From: CAYNQN01 sp964530525
GTDB lineage: Bacteria; Actinomycetota; Acidimicrobiia; Acidimicrobiales; Acidimicrobilacustridaceae
DNA length: 23,457 nt
Direction of reading: 5' to 3'
NCBI GenBank assembly: GCA_964530525.1
Contig: CAZHBH010000036.1
Location: 1-23,457 of the forward strand
Shown: piece after piece, positions 1 through 6,455 of the stretch
Numbering within the stretch: the first letter of the stretch is position 1
How the letters are laid out: each line of letters begins with the position of its first letter
Position numbers and translations under genes: made by a program
The notes under the pieces: generated by a model
Told to the model about the DNA's origin: nothing
Seen by the model: the letters and a program-made list of their open reading frames with translations, nothing else
The model's database searches: none

Positions 1-32
1 GCAGGTTCTGGGTTCGAGTCCCAGGGGGCGTA
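1..32 (+). tRNA. tRNA, 3' end only (cut by window edge)
   Basis: The window opens inside a tRNA. A perfect 5-bp T stem (CTGGG at 8-12, CCCAG at 20-24) encloses the loop TTCGAGT, followed by seven acceptor bases (25-31) and discriminator A32. CCA is not encoded. The anticodon lies upstream of the window, so the isotype cannot be read. It sits 31 bases before a complete tRNA-Arg and may be co-transcribed with it. Confidence 0.8.
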
Positions 33-63
33 CGAGCTTGGGTGGTGCTGTACTGGCCCTCTC

Positions 64-136
64 GCCTCCGTAGCTCAGCGGATAGAGCAGGGGACTTCTA
101 ATCCCAAGGTCGTTGGTTCGATTCCAACCGGAGGCG
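64..136 (+). tRNA. tRNA-Arg (anticodon TCT)
   Basis: The full cloverleaf can be folded by eye. The acceptor GCCTCCG (64-70) pairs perfectly with CGGAGGC (129-135), and the discriminator is G136. The D stem is GCTC/GAGC (73-76, 85-88). The anticodon loop CTTCTAA (95-101) carries TCT at 97-99, which reads AGA and AGG. The T stem is GTTGG/CCAAC around TTCGATT. CCA is not encoded. The only defect is a G90-A106 opposition at the top of the anticodon stem (tRNA positions 27-43); the other four pairs are sound. Confidence 0.97.
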
Positions 137-212
137 CCGATCTGGCCCCTGCCGTCCGCCGTCCCTGACCTTTGCGCGGCTACCCGCACTCAGCGTGGCG
201 GAACGACCGCTA

Positions 213-258
213 TATGATCTCCTGTTCACCCGTGCCGTCGAGCACGTAGACAAAGGAG
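213..258 (+). promoter_or_regulatory. Leader of the MMPL gene: weak -10-like box and strong RBS
   Basis: The 126 bases between the tRNA and the MMPL gene hold no ORF of note. TATGAT (213-218) matches the -10 consensus at 5 of 6 positions, but no convincing -35 lies 16-19 bases upstream. AAAGGAG (252-258) is a near-perfect Shine-Dalgarno sequence four bases before the ATG at 263 and fixes that start. The RBS is secure; the promoter is a guess. Confidence 0.4.
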
Positions 259-262
259 AGCG

Positions 263-2503
263 ATGCTCGAGCGGCTAGGTAGGTTCTGCGCCCGCCGTCA
301 CTGGCAGGCGATCGTCGTCTGGATCGTCGTGGTGGTCGCCGTGGGCGTGTTCGCCCAGTACCACCACGGCGACTCCGAAGACGTGTTCACGGTGCCGGGC
401 ACCCAGTCGCAGGAGGCCCTCGACCTCCTCGAGGCCAGCTTCCCGTCCGCAGCGGGAACCAGCGTGACCGTGGTCTGGGAGGCGCAGACGGGAACGTTGC
501 AGGACTCCGCCACCCAGGCGGCGATCAACCGTTCGGTCGATGCACTCCGGGCCATGAGCGGCGTCTCCAGCGTCTCCAGCCCCTTCGAGCCGGCGCCCAC
601 CGGCATCGACGTCACCGACGGTCAGGTCCAGCTGGAGACCACCCCGCTCAACATCAACAAGTCGGGCACCGTCGGCTTCAGCGTCGTCCAGTTCGACCAC
701 GGCCTCACCAGCCTCGAGCAGGCGGAGGAGCTCTTCTCCGCAGCGCAGCAGGCCGCCGAGCCGGCCGTGGACGCTGGCGTGGTGGTGAACTACGGCGGGC
801 CCGTGGTCGACATGGCGAACGCCCCCGACCCGGGCATATCGCAATACTCCGAGCTGATCGGCATCATCTTCGCCGTCGTCATCCTGCTGGTCGCCCTCGG
901 CTCGGCCACGTCGATGGCCGTGCCGATCGTCATCGCCCTCATCGCGGTCTTCACCTCGCACAACATCGTGTCGATCCTCGAGTCGAGCTTCACCATCGGC
1001 TCGGTCGCCCCCATCCTCGGATCGATGATCGGTCTCGGCGTCGGCATCGACTACTCGCTGTTCATCGTCAGCCGCTTCCGTCAGAACCTCAAGGACGGGA
1101 TGACCGTCCCCGACGCGGTCGGCAAGGCCATCGCCACCTCCGGCTCTGCCGTGCTGTTCGCCGGCATAACCGTGTGCATCGCCCTCTGCGCGCTCTACTT
1201 CGTGCAGATCCCCTACGTCGCGCAGCTCGGGTACATCGCCGCCCTGTTCGTGGCCGTCACCATCCTCACGACCCTCACCCTCGTGCCGGCCGTGCTCGGC
1301 GCCCTGGGCCAGCGCATCAACTCCGGCCGCATCCATCGGCGCGACGAGACCCAGGACATCCACAAGACCCTCTCGGCCCGTTGGGCGGCCACCACCTCTC
1401 GCCACCCCGTTCGCTACGCCGTGATGAGCCTGATGGTGCTCCTCGTGCTCGCGCTCCCGCTGCGGAGCATGCACCTGGGCTTCACCGACGCAGGTGACCT
1501 GAGCTCCGAGCTCACCCAGCACCAGGCCTTCGAAGCGCTCACCGAGAACTTCGGGCCAGGAGAGAACGGGCCCCTCGTCATAGCCGTGGCGCTCCCCGAG
1601 ATCACCGAGGCCAACGCCGTCGGCATCCTCGAATCGTTCGACAAGCTCAACACCGCCGTGGCAGCGACCTCCGGGGTTGCACGCGTGTCGCTACCGGTGC
1701 CCAACAACTTCCCCTCCGAGGCCCACCCCGACGCCATGCCCACGGCAGCCATCGTCCAGGTGGTGCCCACGACCGCGCCCAACGCCGACGAGACGGCCGA
1801 GCTGGTGGAGCGGCTCCGCAACGACGTCATCCCCACGGCGTTGGCGGGCGGGGCCATCAGCGCCTCCAGCGTGTACGTGGGAGGGCAGACGGCCATCCTC
1901 ATCGACCTGTCGGATGCGCTCAGCTCGCGGCTGTTCCTCTTCATCGGCGTGGTGGTGCTCGGCGCCTTCCTCTTGCTGATGATGGTCTTCCGATCGGTGT
2001 TCGTCCCCTTCAAGGCCGCTCTGATGAACCTGCTCTCGATCGGCAGCGCCTACGGCGTGATCATCGCCGTGTTCCAGTGGGGCTGGCTGAAGGACCTGGT
2101 GGGCCTCGACACCACCGTCCCCATAGTGGCCTTCGTGCCGGTGATGATGTTCGCGGTGCTGTTCGGGCTCTCGATGGACTACGAGGTCTTCCTCATCGCC
2201 CGGATCAAGGAGGAGTACAACAAGACGGGCGACAGCCGCCAGAGCGTGGTGACCGGCCTGGCGGCCACCGCCAGGGTCATCACGGCGGCGGCGCTCATCA
2301 TGATCGCCGTGTTCGTATCCTTCGTACCCAACCCGGACCCCACCGTGAAGATGATCGGGCTGGGACTGGCCGTCTCGGTGCTCATAGACGCGACCGTGGT
2401 GCGGATGATGCTGGTCCCCTCCACGATGGAGCTCGCAGGACGGGCGAACTGGTGGATCCCCCGCTGGCTCGATCGCATCCTCCCCCGGATCCACGTCGAG
2501 TAG
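263..2503 (+). CDS. MMPL/RND-family membrane transporter
   Basis: An inner-membrane exporter of the MMPL (RND superfamily) type, 746 residues, a usual length for single-chain actinobacterial members. The architecture is the family's two-fold repeat: one N-terminal helix (about residues 14-33), a large extracytoplasmic loop, a bundle of five helices (about 195-350), then the same again from about residue 390. Each half carries the Asp-Tyr pair of the proton-relay helix: GIDYSLF (D263) and SMDYEVF (D639). The family uses proton motive force to move lipids, glycolipids or drugs outward. The cargo cannot be read from the sequence, and no lipid or polyketide biosynthesis genes are next to it. The ATG start is supported by the AAAGGAG Shine-Dalgarno sequence. 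The gene stands alone, separated by 84 bases and a possible hairpin from the ParA-type gene. Confidence 0.93.
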   Translation: MLERLGRFCARRHWQAIVVWIVVVVAVGVFAQYHHGDSEDVFTVPGTQSQEALDLLEASFPSAAGTSVTVVWEAQTGTLQDSATQAAINRSVDALRAMSGVSSVSSPFEPAPTGIDVTDGQVQLETTPLNINKSGTVGFSVVQFDHGLTSLEQAEELFSAAQQAAEPAVDAGVVVNYGGPVVDMANAPDPGISQYSELIGIIFAVVILLVALGSATSMAVPIVIALIAVFTSHNIVSILESSFTIGSVAPILGSMIGLGVGIDYSLFIVSRFRQNLKDGMTVPDAVGKAIATSGSAVLFAGITVCIALCALYFVQIPYVAQLGYIAALFVAVTILTTLTLVPAVLGALGQRINSGRIHRRDETQDIHKTLSARWAATTSRHPVRYAVMSLMVLLVLALPLRSMHLGFTDAGDLSSELTQHQAFEALTENFGPGENGPLVIAVALPEITEANAVGILESFDKLNTAVAATSGVARVSLPVPNNFPSEAHPDAMPTAAIVQVVPTTAPNADETAELVERLRNDVIPTALAGGAISASSVYVGGQTAILIDLSDALSSRLFLFIGVVVLGAFLLLMMVFRSVFVPFKAALMNLLSIGSAYGVIIAVFQWGWLKDLVGLDTTVPIVAFVPVMMFAVLFGLSMDYEVFLIARIKEEYNKTGDSRQSVVTGLAATARVITAAALIMIAVFVSFVPNPDPTVKMIGLGLAVSVLIDATVVRMMLVPSTMELAGRANWWIPRWLDRILPRIHVE

Positions 2504-2526
2504 ATCCGGCCGCGGCCAGGGCCCCC

Positions 2527-2548
2527 GGGGACTCCGACCTCGGTCCCC
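2527..2548 (+). terminator. Possible weak hairpin between MMPL and ParA genes
   Basis: GGGGAC (2527-2532) and GTCCCC (2543-2548) are perfect inverted arms around a 10-base loop, starting 24 bases after the MMPL stop. There is no T-run after it, and the surrounding G/C tracts allow alternative pairings, so it may be chance. If real, it separates the exporter transcript from the ParA gene. Confidence 0.25.
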
Positions 2549-2587
2549 CTCGTGGGGTGCACCAGGAAGATGTGATAGACGACGGTG

Positions 2588-3376
2588 ATGGCCAACGTCA
2601 TCTCCATCCACTCCTTCCGCGGCGGAACCGGCAAGAGCAACAGCACCGCCAACCTCGCGGCCCAGCTGGCCCGGGCGGGAAACCGCGTCGCAGTGGTCGA
2701 CACCGACATCCAGTCGCCGGGCATCCACGTCCTCTTCGGGTTCAGCGAGGACGACATGGGCAACACGCTCAACGACTACCTCTACGGCAACTGCTCGATA
2801 GCAGAGGCCGCCCACGACGTGACCGACCAGCTGAACGGCCCCGAGGGCCCTCCGGCGCCGGGGGCCGCCCTCTGGCTCGTCCCCTCGAGCATCAAGGCAG
2901 GCGACATCGCCAAGGTGCTGCGCGAGGGCTACGACGCCGGCGTGCTCAACGACGGCTTCCGCGAGCTGGCCGAGTCGCTGGATCTCGACTACCTGCTCAT
3001 CGACACCCACCCCGGCCTGAACGAGGAGACGCTGCTGTCCATCACGGTCTCGGACACGCTGGTGCTTCTCATGCGGCCCGACCGGCAGGACATCCAGGGA
3101 ACAGCCGTGACCGTCGACGTGGCTCGTCGCCTGGGCGTGCCACAGCTCCTGCTGCTCGTGAACATGGTGCCCGCATCGGTCGACCGTTCGGTGCTCGGGC
3201 CGGACCTGGCCGCCGCGTACGGGGTGGAGGTGGCCGGCCTCCTGCCGCTCAGCGAGACGGTCGTCGAGAACTCGTCGTCGTCGCTGTTCTCGGTCGTGAA
3301 CCCAGACGAGGAGTGGTCGAAGGTGATCGCCGGGACGGCAGCCCGCATCACCCGGACGCCTCCACAGGAGAGCTGA
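2588..3376 (+). CDS. MinD/ParA-family P-loop ATPase with variant Walker A motif
   Basis: A soluble SIMIBI-class ATPase of 262 residues. Visible motifs: Walker A FRGGTGKSN (10-18), Walker A'/switch I DTDIQSPG (38-45) and Walker B LLIDTHPG (136-143). The lysine that opens the classic ParA/MinD signature (KGGxGKT/S) is arginine here (R11), while the phosphate-binding lysine K16 is kept. Family members dimerise on ATP and position cargo on membrane or nucleoid, or scaffold complexes. I see no C-terminal amphipathic MinD-type helix, so the cargo is unknown. GTG at 2585 or ATG at 2588 could start it; an in-frame TAG at 2576 rules out anything longer, and I chose ATG. The SD is poor (AGGAAGA at 2564-2570 lies 17 bases away). 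The next gene follows after 49 bases and probably belongs to the same operon. Confidence 0.85.
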   Translation: MANVISIHSFRGGTGKSNSTANLAAQLARAGNRVAVVDTDIQSPGIHVLFGFSEDDMGNTLNDYLYGNCSIAEAAHDVTDQLNGPEGPPAPGAALWLVPSSIKAGDIAKVLREGYDAGVLNDGFRELAESLDLDYLLIDTHPGLNEETLLSITVSDTLVLLMRPDRQDIQGTAVTVDVARRLGVPQLLLLVNMVPASVDRSVLGPDLAAAYGVEVAGLLPLSETVVENSSSSLFSVVNPDEEWSKVIAGTAARITRTPPQES

Positions 3377-3425
3377 CCACCAGAGCGGCAGTTCGACCGG
3401 CGGCATCCCAGGGCAAGGACCGAAC

Positions 3426-3968
3426 ATGGCAGATGACGATGAGCTGTTCAGCCGGGAGGAGGTGCTCTCGGGACGGGCGTCGCCGGGCGACGTGCGCCGG
3501 GCCCGGGCCATCCTCTACCTGATCGAGCAGGAGGCCCAGCGCTCCTCAGACCGCCAGGACGGCCTGAACACGGTGGCCATGGCAGCCGCTTCGGGCATGA
3601 CGGTCGACCTGGCGCAGGTGCTCGACCCGGAGACCCTGGCAGGAGCCCTGCCGGGCGAGCGCGACGAGGCCTTCCTGGCTTCGTTCCGGGCGGCTCGGCG
3701 CGGCGCCGAGACCCCGGAGCTGAAGCGCCTGGAGCGCTTCGCCGACGACTGGAAGGTGCTGCTACCCGAACGCCTCGACCTGAGGGTGCGGTTGTTCTCC
3801 GAACTGGCCAACCGGTACGAGCTCGACCCCAAGCGCAGCAAGCAGATCTGCGCTGCGTTCGGGACCGACGACCCGGAGTTCGCCGCGAAGTACGAGAGGC
3901 TGTTCCGCAAGCCGCTCGACAGCGCCTTCGTCCAGCGCAAGGGCTTCTTCGGCCGCAAGAAGAGCTGA
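3426..3968 (+). CDS. Conserved-looking protein of unknown function, ParA operon partner
   Basis: I do not recognise this 180-residue protein. It looks real: AAGGA at 3415-3419 sits six bases before the ATG, codon use matches its neighbours, and it follows the ParA-type gene in the same direction. It has no signal peptide or membrane segment and is predicted largely helical. The N-terminus is acidic (ADDDE). A central alanine-rich stretch lies around residues 55-75. A charged helical half follows (about 95-165), and the protein ends in a basic tail, RKGFFGRKKS. The mix of charged helices and a basic tail would suit an adaptor or effector of the ATPase encoded just upstream, but that is inferred from position only. 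Confidence 0.75.
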   Translation: MADDDELFSREEVLSGRASPGDVRRARAILYLIEQEAQRSSDRQDGLNTVAMAAASGMTVDLAQVLDPETLAGALPGERDEAFLASFRAARRGAETPELKRLERFADDWKVLLPERLDLRVRLFSELANRYELDPKRSKQICAAFGTDDPEFAAKYERLFRKPLDSAFVQRKGFFGRKKS

Positions 3969-3985
3969 CCGGGGAGATCTTCCGC

Positions 3986-4029
3986 TCGGGAGGTCCCGAC
4001 CGTGGTCGTGCCCGTTCACCTCAGGGCAC
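3986..4029 (+). terminator. Two short hairpins after the ParA-partner operon
   Basis: TCGGG (3986-3990)/CCCGA (3995-3999) closes an AGGT tetraloop. GTGCCC (4008-4013)/GGGCAC (4024-4029) closes a 10-base loop. Both are perfect but short, and neither is followed by a T-run. They lie in the 90 bases between two transcription units, so a terminator role is plausible but unproven. Confidence 0.3.
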
Positions 4030-4040
4030 TTGCTGACCGG

Positions 4041-4046
4041 TAGCGT
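4041..4046 (+). promoter_or_regulatory. Possible -10 box for the hydrolase-Mur operon
   Basis: TAGCGT fits TANNNT and ends 12 bases before the ATG at 4059, so the mRNA would have a leader of only a few bases. AGGCGG (4048-4053) could give weak ribosome pairing. No -35 element is recognisable. Confidence 0.35.
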
Positions 4047-4058
4047 CAGGCGGTCACC

Positions 4059-4823
4059 ATGGTCCGACCTGCCACACAGCTCCGAAGCCACCTCGACGGA
4101 ACCGTCTTCGCCGACCACCTCGCCGGTGACGGCGGGCTCGTGCTGGCCCTGCACGGCTGGGGACGAGATCGCACCGATCTGGCCGAGGTGGTCTCCGGGA
4201 GGCGGGCGACGTGCGTGGACCTCCCGGGGTTCGGCTCCTCCCCGCCCCCGCCGGAGCCATGGGGCGCTGCCGACTACGCCGCCGCCATGGCGCGCCTGCT
4301 CGACGAGGCGAGTGAGTCGAACGTGCTCGTGCTGGGTCACAGCTTCGGCGGCAGGGTCGCCGTCTGCCTCGCAGCGGCGCGGCCCGACCTGGTCCGAGGG
4401 GTCGTGCTGGCAGGCGTGCCCCTGATGAGGCTGGGAGCTGCTCCAAAGCCTTCACGCTGGTTCCGCTTCGTTCGCTGGGCCAACCGCGCCCACCTCGTGC
4501 CCGACGGCACGATGGAGCGACTGCGGCGTGCTCGTGGCTCGACCGACTACAACGCAGCGGTGGGCGTGATGAGGCAGGTGCTCGTGAAAGTCGTGGGCGA
4601 GACCTACGAGGAGCAGCTGTCGGCCCTGGACGCCCCGGTGGGCTTCTGCTGGGGAGAGCTGGACTCGGCGGCGCCTCCGGAGGTGGCCCGGCGAGCGGCG
4701 GAGTTGGTGCGGCGCTGCGCCGCGCTCGAGGTGGTGCCGGGCGCCGGGCATGACGTGCACCGCGACTCCCCCGGCGCTTTGCGCTCCGTGCTGGATCGCA
4801 CCGAGGAGGCGAGCGGATCGTGA
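4059..4823 (+). CDS. Alpha/beta-hydrolase-fold protein
   Basis: A cytoplasmic alpha/beta hydrolase of 254 residues with a complete catalytic set. The oxyanion-hole HGWG is at 32-35. The nucleophile elbow GHSFGG is at 93-98 (Ser95). The acid lies in GELD (Asp202) and the base in GAGHDVH (His231). A helical cap lies between about 120 and 185. There is no signal peptide. The family splits esters, amides, lactones or C-C bonds, and the substrate cannot be read from motifs. Its stop overlaps the start of the Mur-ligase-like gene by four bases (GTGA, 4820-4823), so the two are translationally coupled and probably act in one pathway. In that setting an ester or peptide substrate related to a cell-wall-like product would be a reasonable guess. 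Confidence 0.88.
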   Translation: MVRPATQLRSHLDGTVFADHLAGDGGLVLALHGWGRDRTDLAEVVSGRRATCVDLPGFGSSPPPPEPWGAADYAAAMARLLDEASESNVLVLGHSFGGRVAVCLAAARPDLVRGVVLAGVPLMRLGAAPKPSRWFRFVRWANRAHLVPDGTMERLRRARGSTDYNAAVGVMRQVLVKVVGETYEEQLSALDAPVGFCWGELDSAAPPEVARRAAELVRRCAALEVVPGAGHDVHRDSPGALRSVLDRTEEASGS

Positions 4824-6373
4824 TCGCGATCTCAGTCGTGGCGGTGGCGGCCGGTGCGGCCTCAGCGGCTGTCGGCCTCCTTCGCTGGCTCCGGGTCGCC
4901 CAGCGCGAGCACTACCTGCCCGGCTCGTGCTCCACGGTGCTCGGCCGCTGGCTCCGGCGTCGACCCCCCAACAACCTGCTCGTCGTGGTGGCGATCGCGA
5001 CGGCGGTTGCGTCTGTGGCGCTCGCCGTGGCGGGCCTGCGGCCCCTCGCCCCGATCCTCGTGCTGCTCACCGCCGCGCTCGCCGTGCTGGTTCCCTTCCC
5101 GATGTCGCCGCTGGGCCGGGGCAAGCGCCTCGTCATGACACGCAGGGCCACGGTGCTGGCAGCCGTGACCATCGCTTTGGGGGTGCTCGTGTGCGCCGTG
5201 GCCTGGCTGCTGGGCGCCGGCCCGGCAGGTCCGGCGGTGGCAGCCGTGGCCATGCCCTTCCTGGTGGATGCAGCGGCCATGTTCACCGGGCCGTTCGAGA
5301 AGCTCTCCATGGAGCGCCACCGGCGCAGGGCGCAGGCTCGACTGGAGGCTGTGGCCCCCCGAGTGGTGGCGGTGACCGGGAGCTGGGGCAAGACCTCGAC
5401 CAAGAACCACCTGCGCGACCTGTTGGCCGGATCGGTGGAGGTCGTGGCCTCGCCCGCTTCGTGGAACAACACGGGTGGGCTCTCACGTACGATCAACGAG
5501 CACCTGACCGACTCCACCGAGATCCTCGTGGCCGAGATGGGGATGTACCGACCTGGCGAGATCGCCGAGCTGTGCTCGTGGATCCGCCCCGAGGTGGCAG
5601 TGATATGCGCCGTCGGCCCGATGCACCTCGAACGGGTCGGCTCGATGGAGGGGATCGTCGCAGCCAAGGCAGAGATCGCCGAGGGGGCACGGGCTGTCGT
5701 GCTCTGGGTCGACCACGAGCCGCTCGCCCAGCTGGCCGGACACCTTGAGGGCTCCCAGGAGGTGTGGCGGGTCGGCACCGAGTCGACCTCTGAGGACCTC
5801 GACGTATCGGTGCGCACCGACGAGGCGGGCGTCGTGCGCATCTCGCATCGCGGGGTCGAGGTGGGTTCGTATCCCGCCGGCTCCGGGGTGCACCCTGGCA
5901 ACGCAGCCTGCGCCGTGGCGGCCGCGCTGGCGATCGGGCAGCCTCCGACCAGCCTCGGCTCGCGCGTCGCGACGCTGTCCAACCCCGCCCACCGCAGCTC
6001 GGCGGGAACGTCCGAGCGCGGCGTCTGGGTCCTCGACGACACCTTCAACTCCAACCCCGTCGGCGCCAAGGCTGCGGTGGACGCACTCGCCGCAGGCGTG
6101 CCAGACGGGCGCCGCGCCGTGGTGACCCCGGGGATGGTCGAGCTCGGACCGATGCAGCACGAGGCGAACCGTGCCCTGGCGGCGCACGTCGTGGCCAGCG
6201 GCGCGACGCTCGTCGTGGTTGGCTGGACCAACCGGGTGGCCCTACTGGAGGGCTCGGGGGGCCAGGCCGTTGCCGTGGCCACCCGCGAGGAGGGCCGCGA
6301 CTGGGTGCGGGCGAACCTCGGAGAGGGCGACGGGGTCCTCTGGGAGAACGATCTCCCCGACCACTACCCCTGA
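4820..6373 (+). CDS. Membrane-anchored Mur-ligase-like protein (MurF-like)
   Basis: An ATP-dependent amide ligase of the Mur family, 517 residues, with an unusual front end. Residues 1-155 are almost wholly hydrophobic, with about five membrane helices (roughly 3-22, 52-72, 76-93, 110-131, 136-155). The Mur central domain follows: P-loop TGSWGKTS (186-193), SWNNTGG (214-220), a GPMHLERVGS stretch (266-275), and K283 in AKAEI, at the position of the carbamylated lysine of MurE/MurF. The C-terminal domain has DDTFNSNP and PGMVELG, closest to MurF (DDSYNANP type). The MurF N-terminal domain that holds UDP-MurNAc is absent and the membrane region takes its place, so the acceptor may be lipid-linked. 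The GTG start lies inside the hydrolase stop. A Ddl-like gene follows 82 bases later. It is unlikely to be the housekeeping murF. Confidence 0.85.
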   Translation: MIAISVVAVAAGAASAAVGLLRWLRVAQREHYLPGSCSTVLGRWLRRRPPNNLLVVVAIATAVASVALAVAGLRPLAPILVLLTAALAVLVPFPMSPLGRGKRLVMTRRATVLAAVTIALGVLVCAVAWLLGAGPAGPAVAAVAMPFLVDAAAMFTGPFEKLSMERHRRRAQARLEAVAPRVVAVTGSWGKTSTKNHLRDLLAGSVEVVASPASWNNTGGLSRTINEHLTDSTEILVAEMGMYRPGEIAELCSWIRPEVAVICAVGPMHLERVGSMEGIVAAKAEIAEGARAVVLWVDHEPLAQLAGHLEGSQEVWRVGTESTSEDLDVSVRTDEAGVVRISHRGVEVGSYPAGSGVHPGNAACAVAAALAIGQPPTSLGSRVATLSNPAHRSSAGTSERGVWVLDDTFNSNPVGAKAAVDALAAGVPDGRRAVVTPGMVELGPMQHEANRALAAHVVASGATLVVVGWTNRVALLEGSGGQAVAVATREEGRDWVRANLGEGDGVLWENDLPDHYP

Positions 6374-6441
6374 CCCGCACCGGCATCGGTGTTGGCGGCC
6401 ACGCGCACTCCCAGAGCGCGGGCGCCCCGGGGGCCCGCCGC

Positions 6442-6447
6442 TAGGCT
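6442..6447 (+). promoter_or_regulatory. Probable -10 box of a leaderless ddl-like transcript
   Basis: TAGGCT fits TANNNT and ends eight bases before the ATG at 6456. No Shine-Dalgarno sequence is present. The spacing puts the transcription start at or next to the start codon. No -35 was found. Confidence 0.4.
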
Positions 6448-6455
6448 CGCCGGCC

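Noticed and set aside
1..136. tRNA genes as an integration site for a genomic island
   Set aside because: No integrase gene and no direct repeat of the tRNA 3' end was noticed in the window; the downstream genes look native.
263..2503. Naming the exporter as a specific mycobacterial MmpL (for example MmpL3)
   Set aside because: Only the general family features are visible, and no cargo-synthesis genes are adjacent.
1691..3511. 606-residue minus-strand open frame across the MMPL and ParA genes
   Set aside because: It spans two genes with clear motifs on the other strand and has no motif of its own.
6171..6455. 95-residue N-terminal extension of the Ddl-like protein
   Set aside because: It lies almost wholly within the Mur ligase gene in another frame, is Arg/Pro/Trp-rich, and the Ddl homology begins exactly at the ATG at 6456.
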